From SAR116 cluster bacterium AG-447-C21 (GTDB lineage Bacteria; Pseudomonadota; Alphaproteobacteria; Thalassobaculales; Thalassobaculaceae): a DNA stretch of 64,000 nucleotides. Of this stretch, positions 19,125-26,687 are shown in pieces. The stretch is from positions 91,346 to 155,345 of the forward strand of contig QCQB01000002.1 in the NCBI GenBank assembly GCA_003212315.1. The letters are read 5' to 3'. Each line of letters starts with the position of its first letter. Position 1 is the stretch's first letter. Below the pieces are notes generated by a model, which searched no databases, was not told the origin of the DNA, and was given only the letters and a program-made list of their open reading frames with translations. The position numbers were made by a program, and so were the translations under genes.

Positions 19125-20135
19125 ATGTCCGTAAATGTAGCAATTAATGGATTTGGACGGATCGGCCGTTTAGTCTTACGTGCTCTCTACGAGAGTAATA
19201 GAGATGATTTAAAAGTTGTTGCGATAAATGATCTTGGGTCAGTAGAAGCAAATGCCCATTTGCTAAAGTGGGACAGCAACCATGGCCCCTTTCCAGGCGA
19301 TATCATTGTAACAGGAGACACCATTGATCTTGGCAAAGGACCTATTAAGGTGACGTCCGAACGCGATCCTGCACAACTGCCTCACAAGGCATTAAATGTA
19401 GACATCGTTCTTGAATGCACGGGCATTTTCACTGATCGTGAAAAAGCAGCTATGCACCTAAAGGCTGGTGCTAAGAGGGTTGTGATATCTGCTCCTGCAA
19501 ACGGAGCAGATATCACAGTAGTCTATGGGGTAAACCACGATAAAATTACATCCGAGCATACAGTGATTTCCAACGCCTCTTGCACTACTAACTGCCTAGC
19601 ACCTGTCGCATTTGTTTTAAACAATGCGATCGGTATTCAGTCGGGTTATATGACTACTATTCACGCTTTCACGAGCGACCAACCAACCTTGGATACTTAT
19701 CATGGCGATTTACACAGAGCACGTTCCGCGGCGACGTCTATGATACCCACATCCACAGGAGCCGCAAAAGCTGTAGGATTAGTAATGCCCGAACTCTTGG
19801 GGAAACTGGATGGCACAGCTATTCGAGTGCCTACATCTAACGTCAGTCTTATAGATTTCAAATTTATCCCTAATCGTACAACTACCATTGCAGAGGTAAA
19901 TGAAGCAATTATATCAGCTTCGGAGAAAGGGTCATTAAAGGGCGTGCTTGGAATAAATAAGGAGCCTTTAGTATCTGTCGACTTCAATCATAATCCACAC
20001 AGTTCAACATTCGATCTAAGTCAAACTCAAGTGATCGATGGTGGGTTAGTGCGAGTGTTATCTTGGTATGATAATGAATGGGGTTTTTCGAATCGCATGT
20101 CCGACACTGCTGCAATCGTAGCAGGGACATTATGA
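19125..20135 (+). CDS. gap: Glyceraldehyde-3-phosphate dehydrogenase
   Basis: Oxidises glyceraldehyde-3-phosphate to 1,3-bisphosphoglycerate. It has the N-terminal Rossmann motif AINGFGRIGR (6-15), the catalytic ISNASCTTNCLAP (Cys about 153) and the C-terminal WYDNEWGFSNRM. Length 336 is standard, and AGGAGG lies upstream of the ATG. A perfect 15-bp inverted repeat lies inside the coding sequence (19481-19517) where the protein reads VISAPANGADIT. The next gene is the aldolase, not pgk. Confidence 0.97.
   Translation: MSVNVAINGFGRIGRLVLRALYESNRDDLKVVAINDLGSVEANAHLLKWDSNHGPFPGDIIVTGDTIDLGKGPIKVTSERDPAQLPHKALNVDIVLECTGIFTDREKAAMHLKAGAKRVVISAPANGADITVVYGVNHDKITSEHTVISNASCTTNCLAPVAFVLNNAIGIQSGYMTTIHAFTSDQPTLDTYHGDLHRARSAATSMIPTSTGAAKAVGLVMPELLGKLDGTAIRVPTSNVSLIDFKFIPNRTTTIAEVNEAIISASEKGSLKGVLGINKEPLVSVDFNHNPHSSTFDLSQTQVIDGGLVRVLSWYDNEWGFSNRMSDTAAIVAGTL
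19481..19517. repeat. Perfect 15-bp inverted repeat inside gap
   Basis: Arms TGTGATATCTGCTCC (19481-19495) and GGAGCAGATATCACA (19503-19517) are exact reverse complements around a 7-base loop TGCAAAC. In the mRNA this would be a strong hairpin within the gap reading frame, about 360 bases after the start codon. It does not disturb the frame. Confidence 0.9.
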
Positions 20136-20176
20136 ATAGAGTAGTTTAGGTTTCACGAAATGAGGGAAGAACAAAA

Positions 20177-21106
20177 ATGAGAATTACGAGAGCCGTAAAA
20201 AAAATACTTGATAATTATGAGAGTGACTCACCTGGCACAAAAGCAAACCTAGCTCGAATTTTGATGCAAGGCCGGCTTGGCGGAACAGGCAAGCTGGTAA
20301 TACTACCCGTCGATCAAGGCTTTGAACACGGACCAGCAAGGAGTTTTGCACCAAACCCAGACGCCTACGATCCACGTTATCATTTCCAATTAACTTTAGA
20401 CGCGGGCTTGTCTGCTCATGCAGCGCCTCTCGGAATGATAGAAGCTAGTGCGGACACTTTTGCAGGTCAGATCCCTACGATAATGAAACTTAACAGCTCT
20501 AACAGTCTTTCACGTGAGAAGGACGCCCCAAGCCAGGCGATAACCGGTTCAGTGCAAGAGGCTCTCAGACTAGGGTGTTCCGCTGTTGGGTATACCATTT
20601 ACCCTGGTTCAGATGCAGCGTTTGATATGATGACTGATTTCAAAGAAATAGCTGAAGAAGCAAAAGCTTTCGGTTTGGCAGTTGTGCTTTGGTCTTACCC
20701 ACGTGGAGGGGGGCTCTCCAAGCAGGGAGAGACTGCTATTGATATCGTTGCATATGCTGCTCACATGGCCGCACTATCTGGCGCTCATATAATAAAAGTA
20801 AAACCTCCAACAAGTCATCTCGAATTAGAAGCCGCCAAGAAAGCTTACGAAAGTAATGGAATAAAAATTGATACCTTAAGTGATCGCATAAGGCATGTGG
20901 TGCAATCGTCTTTTAATGGTAGGAGGCTAGTTGTATTTTCTGGAGGCGAAGCCAAGGATTTAGAGGGATTATTTGCTGAAATCTCCCAACTGAGAGATGG
21001 TGGAGCCTCAGGATCAATCATAGGTCGCAACACATTTCAACGTCCCAGAGCAGAGGCAATCTCAATGCTTGATAAGATAATAAATATATATAAACACAAA
21101 GAGTAA
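20177..21106 (+). CDS. Class I fructose-bisphosphate aldolase (DhnA/FbaB type)
   Basis: Schiff-base aldolase that cleaves fructose-1,6-bisphosphate or runs in reverse for gluconeogenesis. It has the DhnA-type motif LVILPVDQGFEHGP (about 41-54), WSYPRGGG (about 174-181), the lysine-containing strand AHIIKVKPPT (about 198-207, likely Schiff-base Lys) and the phosphate-binding segments VVFSGGEAK and GASGSIIGRNTFQRP. Length 309. It follows gap after 41 bases, probably in the same operon. It is the metal-independent form, unlike the class II enzyme common in E. coli. Confidence 0.9.
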   Translation: MRITRAVKKILDNYESDSPGTKANLARILMQGRLGGTGKLVILPVDQGFEHGPARSFAPNPDAYDPRYHFQLTLDAGLSAHAAPLGMIEASADTFAGQIPTIMKLNSSNSLSREKDAPSQAITGSVQEALRLGCSAVGYTIYPGSDAAFDMMTDFKEIAEEAKAFGLAVVLWSYPRGGGLSKQGETAIDIVAYAAHMAALSGAHIIKVKPPTSHLELEAAKKAYESNGIKIDTLSDRIRHVVQSSFNGRRLVVFSGGEAKDLEGLFAEISQLRDGGASGSIIGRNTFQRPRAEAISMLDKIINIYKHKE

Positions 21107-21138
21107 AGAATGTCGTGTTCTGAACTTAACTTTAAAGA

Positions 21139-21777
21139 ATGACTGACACGTCAAATTGTCAACTTTATTTGATCACACCACCTAAGTTTGATCCAAAACC
21201 ATTTTTGGAACGAGTAAAGACGGCGTTCGATGCGGGACCTGTTGCGTGCATGCAATTGCGCCTCAAAAATACCGGCGACGACGTAATTAAAATGGCCGCG
21301 GAGCTGCTACTCCCTGTTTGCCATAGCTATGAAACACCGCTGATATTGAATGATAGGCCTGATCTAGCCACCATAACGGGATGCGACGGTGTGCATATTG
21401 GTCAAAGCGATGCAGACTATAAAACAACGAGAGTAATAATTGGACAAGACCGCATCGTTGGGGTTACATGCAAAAACTCCAGACATCTTGCATTGGAAGC
21501 AGCTGAAAATGGTGCCGAATATGTAGCATTTGGAGCGTTCTTTCCAACAACTACGAAACTAGAGACAACTCCCGCAGAATTAGAAACAGTGCGGTGGTGG
21601 AAAGAAATGACCACAGTGCCTTCCGTGGCAATTGGTGGTATAACCACTGAGAATTGCAATCCCTTAATTACTGCAGGGATTGATTTTCTAGCGACAATTG
21701 GTGGTGTTTGGGACCACCCTGAGGGTGAGGCAGCTGCCGTAAAGGCTTTTAATGAAGCTTTTAAAAACGGTATATAG
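21139..21777 (+). CDS. thiE: Thiamine-phosphate synthase
   Basis: TIM-barrel enzyme that couples HMP pyrophosphate and thiazole phosphate to give thiamine phosphate. Family motifs are present: MQLRLKN (about 38-44), LILNDRPDLA (about 69-78), DGVHIGQSD, AFGAFFPTTTK (phosphate and pyrimidine region) and AIGGITTEN. Length 212 is normal. It follows the aldolase by 32 bases; the product is the cofactor precursor used by transketolase upstream. No TPP riboswitch is seen before it. Confidence 0.85.
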   Translation: MTDTSNCQLYLITPPKFDPKPFLERVKTAFDAGPVACMQLRLKNTGDDVIKMAAELLLPVCHSYETPLILNDRPDLATITGCDGVHIGQSDADYKTTRVIIGQDRIVGVTCKNSRHLALEAAENGAEYVAFGAFFPTTTKLETTPAELETVRWWKEMTTVPSVAIGGITTENCNPLITAGIDFLATIGGVWDHPEGEAAAVKAFNEAFKNGI

Positions 21778-21875
21778 AATTGCTAAAGCTTGGATAGTGC
21801 ATTGCTTCATAGACAGGATGCCATCTCCCTGCTAAAACGCCGACGGTATTTTTTAAATCTCAACGGAGCTTCGAA

Positions 21876-22442
21876 ATGAAGATAAACGGAAATGCAGTTC
21901 GTGTTGGTAACGTTATAGAGCATAACAATCGGCTCTGGGTAACTGTTAAAACACAAGCTGTGAAGCCTGGAAAAGGGGGGGCTTTCAATCAAGTTGAGTT
22001 AAAGGATATTCGAAATGGAAGTAAACTTAATGAAAGATTTCGTGCAGACCAACAAGTAGAAAGAGTTCGTTTAGAACAGGAGAAGGCGCAATTTCTATTT
22101 CGTGATGGAGAGATATTAACATTTATGAATGCTGAGACTTTTGAACAAACAATGATTGATGCTGCGCTATTAGGGAATGAAGTGATTTATTTACAGGATG
22201 GTATGGATGTAATAATTGAAAGTTACGAAGGAGAAGCTTTATCTGTAGTCTTGCCGGATACCGTCACATTTGAAGTAGTTGAAGCCGATGCAGTAATAAA
22301 GGGACAAACCGCGTCATCGTCTTTCAAGCCAGCTGTTCTAGAAAACGGCGCACGCATAATGGTACCGCCCCATATCGAGACAGGGACTCGAGTGGTGATA
22401 AAACCTGAAGACGGCAGTTATGTAGAAAGAGCTAAAGACTAG
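21876..22442 (+). CDS. efp: Elongation factor P
   Basis: Rescues ribosomes stalled at polyproline. It has the N-terminal KOW-like domain with the conserved tip VKPGKGGAFNQVELKD; the modifiable Lys corresponds to about residue 33. OB domains follow with YLQDGMDVIIESYEG and the C-terminal signature PPHIETGTRVVIKPEDGSYVERA. Length 188 is normal. The upstream stretch 21778-21875 is non-coding. I saw no EpmA/EpmB in the window. The next gene is suhB, the usual alphaproteobacterial neighbour. Confidence 0.97.
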   Translation: MKINGNAVRVGNVIEHNNRLWVTVKTQAVKPGKGGAFNQVELKDIRNGSKLNERFRADQQVERVRLEQEKAQFLFRDGEILTFMNAETFEQTMIDAALLGNEVIYLQDGMDVIIESYEGEALSVVLPDTVTFEVVEADAVIKGQTASSSFKPAVLENGARIMVPPHIETGTRVVIKPEDGSYVERAKD

Positions 22443-22471
22443 CTCCAATCTTTATTTTCATTGGGGACCCG

Positions 22472-23290
22472 ATGGCAACAAGAACCGCAATAATCAACGT
22501 CATGTCTAAGACCTGCTACAAAGCATCGAAGACATTATTGCGTGATTTTGGAGAGGTTGAACAACTCCAAGCATCCCGCAGAGGTCCCAAAGATTTTGTC
22601 AAAACTGCAAACGCTGCATCACATAGGAAAATAAGTGAGGAGCTGATGCACGCAAGACCCGATTATGGACTTGTATTTAAAGGGTCTAAGATAATCGAAA
22701 GCAGGGACCCCAAAAACAGGAAATGGGTTGTAGACTCGCTTAATGGAACCACTAATTTTCTTCATGGAATTCCACATTGGGCAATATCGATCGGTCTCGA
22801 AGAAGATGGAGACCTAGTGGCTGGAACCGTATACGACCCAACTCGAGATGAGCTGTTTTGGGCTGAAAAGGGCGTCGGCTCCTTTTTAAATGATAGTAGA
22901 ATAAGAATATCTGAACGCCGTGATATTACTGACTGCGTTATAGCAACCGGCGACCATCCCGAAACATACACTTGTGAGAGTTATAATCAATATATAGATA
23001 AAATTGCTAAATCTTCGGGTATGGTCAGAAATTTGGGATCAACATCCTTAGATCTCGCTTATATTGCTGCCGGCCGACTGGACGGTTGTTTGCACTCTCA
23101 AACCCATCCCTGGGAGTTGAGCGCCGGCATTATAATAGTAAGAGAGGCTGGAGGCTATATCACCGATATAAGTGGTGGTATGAAAATGATTGAAAAAAAA
23201 GAAATATTGGCTGCTAACGCACGTATCCATCATAGATTGTTGGCACTAATAAAAGAAAAAACCAAGGATAATAAAGCAGCAGATAAATAA
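22472..23290 (+). CDS. suhB: SuhB/inositol-monophosphatase family protein with degenerate active site
   Basis: Clearly of the IMPase fold and the alphaproteobacterial SuhB lineage: KWVVDSLNGTTNFLHGIPHWAISI at 84-107, YDPTRDELFWAEKG and GSTSLDLAYIAAGRLDG. Yet most metal ligands have changed. The E-E pair of the family loop is K70-G71, DPxDGTTN reads DSLNGTTN (second Asp is N91), and WDxAAG reads WELSAG (Asp replaced by E215). Phosphatase activity is therefore doubtful. E. coli SuhB also works as a transcription antitermination partner of the Nus complex independently of catalysis, so the fold may be kept for that or another structural job. The reading frame is intact and the length (272) normal. 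It follows efp after 29 bases. Confidence 0.88.
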   Translation: MATRTAIINVMSKTCYKASKTLLRDFGEVEQLQASRRGPKDFVKTANAASHRKISEELMHARPDYGLVFKGSKIIESRDPKNRKWVVDSLNGTTNFLHGIPHWAISIGLEEDGDLVAGTVYDPTRDELFWAEKGVGSFLNDSRIRISERRDITDCVIATGDHPETYTCESYNQYIDKIAKSSGMVRNLGSTSLDLAYIAAGRLDGCLHSQTHPWELSAGIIIVREAGGYITDISGGMKMIEKKEILAANARIHHRLLALIKEKTKDNKAADK

Positions 23291-23293
23291 GCT

Positions 23294-23305
23294 CTTTATA
23301 TAAAG
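23294..23305. repeat. 12-bp palindrome after suhB
   Basis: CTTTATATAAAG is a perfect palindrome a few bases after the suhB stop. It may be a weak 3'-end hairpin or a protein site in front of the OmpA-like gene; no U tract follows. Confidence 0.4.
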
Positions 23306-23383
23306 CGACTGAATACGTTGTGAACAGATGCGTTTTGAGATAGGTTTTATTACAAATTTCATTTCTTTTTGGAGTACGCGGAT

Positions 23384-24163
23384 ATGATTACGAGGATTAA
23401 AATGAATATCCTCTTATTTGTGTTTCTTGTGATTTTTGGGATTAGTATATTAGGGACGACAAAACAATCTGAGGCACAAGAAGCAATTATAATTGGGAGT
23501 GCACGAACCCCGACTATTGAAGTAAACATGGAGGCGTTAACCCGATTTTTACAATCACGTCAACCAATTGATTCAGTTCGACGGCAACTGCAAGACCAAC
23601 AGGGGCCTGTGAGATATTTGCCTTCCGATCGGATAAAAAAACTCACTAAAAAAACAGTGAAGAAACCCACTAGCGCTTCCTTCAAAAACTCAAAAGTAAT
23701 TGCCGACAAATCAAAATCTAAGACGTCACGGCATACTACTAATCGATCAAAGAAAAACTCCCAAGATGGCAAAATGCCGGTTGCCGTCGAAAAAGAGAAG
23801 AAAACGCAAGTCGCCGCAAAAACTATACCGCGTGTTCCAATAAAAGAAGCAAAACTCGACCATAAAAAATTTGTGGTATTATTTAATCCTTTGGCACAGA
23901 GCGCGGGAGAAAAGGATTTATCTAAACTTAAGGCTGAGATAAAAGCTAAAGGTTTCGACAAAAGTCAACGATTTCAGTTGACCGCATATTCGTCGGATAG
24001 AAATCCCAGTAATGCTCGGCGAGTTTCGTTAATGCGAGCCATTTCGATAAGATCATTTTTGATAAAAATGGGTGTAGAGGGAAACAAAATAACCGTAAGA
24101 GCGTTAGGAAATAATATGGACGCCGAATTATCTAATCGAGTTGATATAGTTTTACTTAATTAA
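23384..24163 (+). CDS. OmpA-like peptidoglycan-binding envelope protein
   Basis: A 259-residue exported protein. It has an N-terminal hydrophobic segment (about 8-28, cut likely after SEAQA-like residues), a Lys/Ser/Thr-rich linker (about 80-155) and a C-terminal OmpA-type domain (about 165-259). The peptidoglycan-binding Asp (YSSDRNPSN) and Arg (SLMRAISIRSFL) are kept and the end reads SNRVDIVLLN. I start at ATG 23384, which has GGAG 9 bases upstream, instead of an upstream TTG at 23369. It is the first of three collinear genes with a MotA-like and a MotB-like protein. Exact function unknown. Confidence 0.8.
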   Translation: MITRIKMNILLFVFLVIFGISILGTTKQSEAQEAIIIGSARTPTIEVNMEALTRFLQSRQPIDSVRRQLQDQQGPVRYLPSDRIKKLTKKTVKKPTSASFKNSKVIADKSKSKTSRHTTNRSKKNSQDGKMPVAVEKEKKTQVAAKTIPRVPIKEAKLDHKKFVVLFNPLAQSAGEKDLSKLKAEIKAKGFDKSQRFQLTAYSSDRNPSNARRVSLMRAISIRSFLIKMGVEGNKITVRALGNNMDAELSNRVDIVLLN

Positions 24164-24220
24164 GCTAAACGCGCATACTTGCTTAAATAAGGTCTACGAC
24201 AGTTAATAGCGAGGCGAAAC

Positions 24221-25360
24221 GTGACAAATCCGAACCACTATCTCATTAGGGTTTTGCTATTTGTAGTAGTAATACTTGTCGCTGCCAGTTTTTTGATAAT
24301 ACCGATAGGGCGCGCCTTCATGGCGAATGCTGCGCTAAATGGAATGATATTGGCAATATTTCTCATCGGTTTAATTTTCATAATCAGAAAAATAGCACTC
24401 TTGAGCCCGGAAGTGGCTTGGATTTCAGAATACAGAAGCGTTAATAAACCGCGCCTAACCAAACAACGACCACCAAGGCTGCTTGCTCCAGTAGCAAATA
24501 TGCTGGGAGATAGGGCAAATGGAAAAATCAGCCTATCCGCGACTTCTTTAAAATCTCTATTAGACAGTATAGATACGAGGTTATCTGAGTCGAGGGACAC
24601 ATCTAGGTATTTAATAGGGCTATTGATATTTTTAGGACTGCTGGGAACCTTTTGGGGGCTTTTAGAAACAGTTGGCGCCGTGAGTAACGTTATTGGTGAC
24701 CTTTCATTGAAAGGAGGCAATTTAGAAAAAGCATTCGCTGATCTAAAAACTGGTTTAGAGGCACCATTATCTGGTATGGCAACTGCTTTCAGCTCCTCTA
24801 TATTTGGGCTCGCTGGATCATTAGCATTAGGTTTTCTGGACTTACAATTAGGCCAAGCCCAAAATCGCTTTTACAACGATCTAGAAGAGTGGTTATCCGG
24901 TTCAACAAAGTTAAGTGCAGGTACTAATATTACTGGTGATCACGAAACGTCTGCAACCGCTTATCAAGCGGCACTCTTTGAACAAACAGCGGAAAGCCTT
25001 GACCGCCTTCAAAGGGTGATGGTGCAAAATGAGGATGGAAGAGACGAAACTAATCAGCACCTGATAAAAATAAACGATAGCCTTCTGCTGATAGTAGACA
25101 AGTTGGAGAAGGAAACGCAAGTTATTAGGCAACTCAGCGATAATCAGGTAAAGATTAATTCTGTAATAGGAAAATTTACAGAATATTCGCAAGAAAAAAA
25201 TCAAGATGATTATCGTCAAAATCTTCGGAATATTGACGCTCAGTTGTCTCAGCTGATCAAAGAGCTCAAGACAGGACGAGACAAATCCGTAGAAGAAATT
25301 AGACAAGAAATCCGATTATTAGCAAGGACAATTGCTGTTTTGGCTGAGGAAGCCGACTAA
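24221..25360 (+). CDS. MotA/TolQ/ExbB-family inner-membrane motor protein
   Basis: A 379-residue protein with four likely membrane segments (about 8-30, 37-57, 130-155 and 187-210). The MotA/TolQ-type signature is LLGTFWGLLETVGAV...EAPLSGMATAFSSSIFGLAGSLALG. The C-terminal 150 residues are polar and predicted coiled coil (LDRLQRVMVQ, IRQLSDNQVKINSV). It starts with GTG 24221 preceded by a GAGGCG ribosome site. Together with the next gene it should form a proton-driven stator. No flagellar gene is near, so an envelope role is more likely than flagellar rotation. Confidence 0.82.
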   Translation: MTNPNHYLIRVLLFVVVILVAASFLIIPIGRAFMANAALNGMILAIFLIGLIFIIRKIALLSPEVAWISEYRSVNKPRLTKQRPPRLLAPVANMLGDRANGKISLSATSLKSLLDSIDTRLSESRDTSRYLIGLLIFLGLLGTFWGLLETVGAVSNVIGDLSLKGGNLEKAFADLKTGLEAPLSGMATAFSSSIFGLAGSLALGFLDLQLGQAQNRFYNDLEEWLSGSTKLSAGTNITGDHETSATAYQAALFEQTAESLDRLQRVMVQNEDGRDETNQHLIKINDSLLLIVDKLEKETQVIRQLSDNQVKINSVIGKFTEYSQEKNQDDYRQNLRNIDAQLSQLIKELKTGRDKSVEEIRQEIRLLARTIAVLAEEAD

Positions 25361-25379
25361 TGAGAGGGCTCATTCACTA

Positions 25380-26672
25380 ATGGCCATCTCAACTCGCCGA
25401 AGCCGAACCCAAGAAACAAATATATGGCCTGGTTTTGTGGATGCTCTAGCTGCGCTACTCATGGTCATTATTTTTGTTCTAATGATCTTTATTGTGGCTC
25501 AATTCTATTTGACACAGTTGCTCTCCGGTCGAGATGATGATTTAGCAAAATTACAAGGTCAAATCCTTGAGTTGGGCGAACTATTATCAATAGAGAGAAC
25601 AACCAATGCGAAACTTGCAAGTAATATCGATCGTTTAAATGAAAGCTTGGCCATTGCAACCGCGAAACAAGAGACGTTAAATTCAAAGATTTCCGAATTG
25701 ATTATTCTGAAAGAGTCTCTTGGAGGACAGGTTAATATTTTAACCGCTGAGAGGGACGCGTTAGATGAAAATTTAAAACTATCTCAGTCGTCTTTAGCGA
25801 TGAGCCAGTCTGATTTAGAGGGCGCGCTCCAGCAGTTAAAGAATATTGAAACTGAACTTGAGGCAAAAACATTACAAAACAAGCAAACAAAAAAAGAACT
25901 CGATGGAACAAGAAAATTAAGTCTATTGATGCAATCTGACCTTGATGAGGCTAGAGACTTACTGCAAAAAATAATCGTAAAACTCTCAAAAGAAAAACTT
26001 CACTTAGTCAATTTAAAAGAATTGAACAAAGAGCTTAACGCAAAATATTCTACATCCACGAACCAGTTGAACGCACAAATATTAGCTCTCAGAAGAGAGA
26101 TGATGAGTCTAAATGATATCCTCAAGAAATCCGAAATGGAAAATGAATTAAAGAATGTGAAAATAGTTGATTTAGGAAGAAAACTTAATCGCGCGTTAGC
26201 TTCTAGGGTTCAAGAACTTGCAAAGTTCAGATCGGAGTTTTTTGGCAGGCTCCAAGACGTTCTTAAAAATCGCCGCGATATAAGGACAGTCGGGGACCGT
26301 TTTGTTTTTCAATCGGAGGTACTTTTCGCCTCAGGAGCATCAGACATAGCGGCGGCAGGAAAAAAAGAATTGGCGCAATTAGCGAGAACACTGAATTCCA
26401 TCGCACCAAATATCCCAAAGAAAATAAATTGGATTTTACAGATAGAAGGTCATACAGACCATATCCCGATTTCCAATAAACGCTTTCAAAGTAACTGGGA
26501 ACTATCTGCAGCGAGAGCTATATCCGTGGTAGAGTTCCTTATTGGTCAAGGAGTTCCAGCAGACAGGCTCTCAGCGGCAGGTTATGGTGAATTTCAACCA
26601 CTTGATAAGCGACGGGATGAAATAGGGAATAGGAGAAATAGACGAATAGAAATGAAGTTAACTCAACGCTGA
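25380..26672 (+). CDS. MotB-like protein: TM segment, long coiled coil and OmpA domain
   Basis: A 430-residue partner of the preceding MotA-like protein. One N-terminal membrane helix (about 19-43) begins with GFVDALAALLMVI, whose Asp21 corresponds to the proton-carrying Asp of MotB and TolR. A coiled coil of about 240 residues (about 50-290) follows. The C-terminal OmpA/MotB domain (about 300-425) has the peptidoglycan motifs QIEGHTDHIPIS, NWELSAARAISVVEFL and NRRIEMKL. I choose ATG 25380, because the longer frame from 25332 would run back into the motA-like gene. The long coiled coil distinguishes it from flagellar MotB. Confidence 0.83.
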   Translation: MAISTRRSRTQETNIWPGFVDALAALLMVIIFVLMIFIVAQFYLTQLLSGRDDDLAKLQGQILELGELLSIERTTNAKLASNIDRLNESLAIATAKQETLNSKISELIILKESLGGQVNILTAERDALDENLKLSQSSLAMSQSDLEGALQQLKNIETELEAKTLQNKQTKKELDGTRKLSLLMQSDLDEARDLLQKIIVKLSKEKLHLVNLKELNKELNAKYSTSTNQLNAQILALRREMMSLNDILKKSEMENELKNVKIVDLGRKLNRALASRVQELAKFRSEFFGRLQDVLKNRRDIRTVGDRFVFQSEVLFASGASDIAAAGKKELAQLARTLNSIAPNIPKKINWILQIEGHTDHIPISNKRFQSNWELSAARAISVVEFLIGQGVPADRLSAAGYGEFQPLDKRRDEIGNRRNRRIEMKLTQR

Positions 26673-26687
26673 AGACATTTTCAGGTA

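Noticed and set aside
23384..26672. Zorya-type phage defence (ZorAB) as explanation for the MotA/MotB-like pair
   Set aside because: No ZorC, ZorD or ZorE-like genes are adjacent, and the flanking genes (efp, suhB, rpmE) are housekeeping genes that accompany this pair in related genomes as far as I recall.
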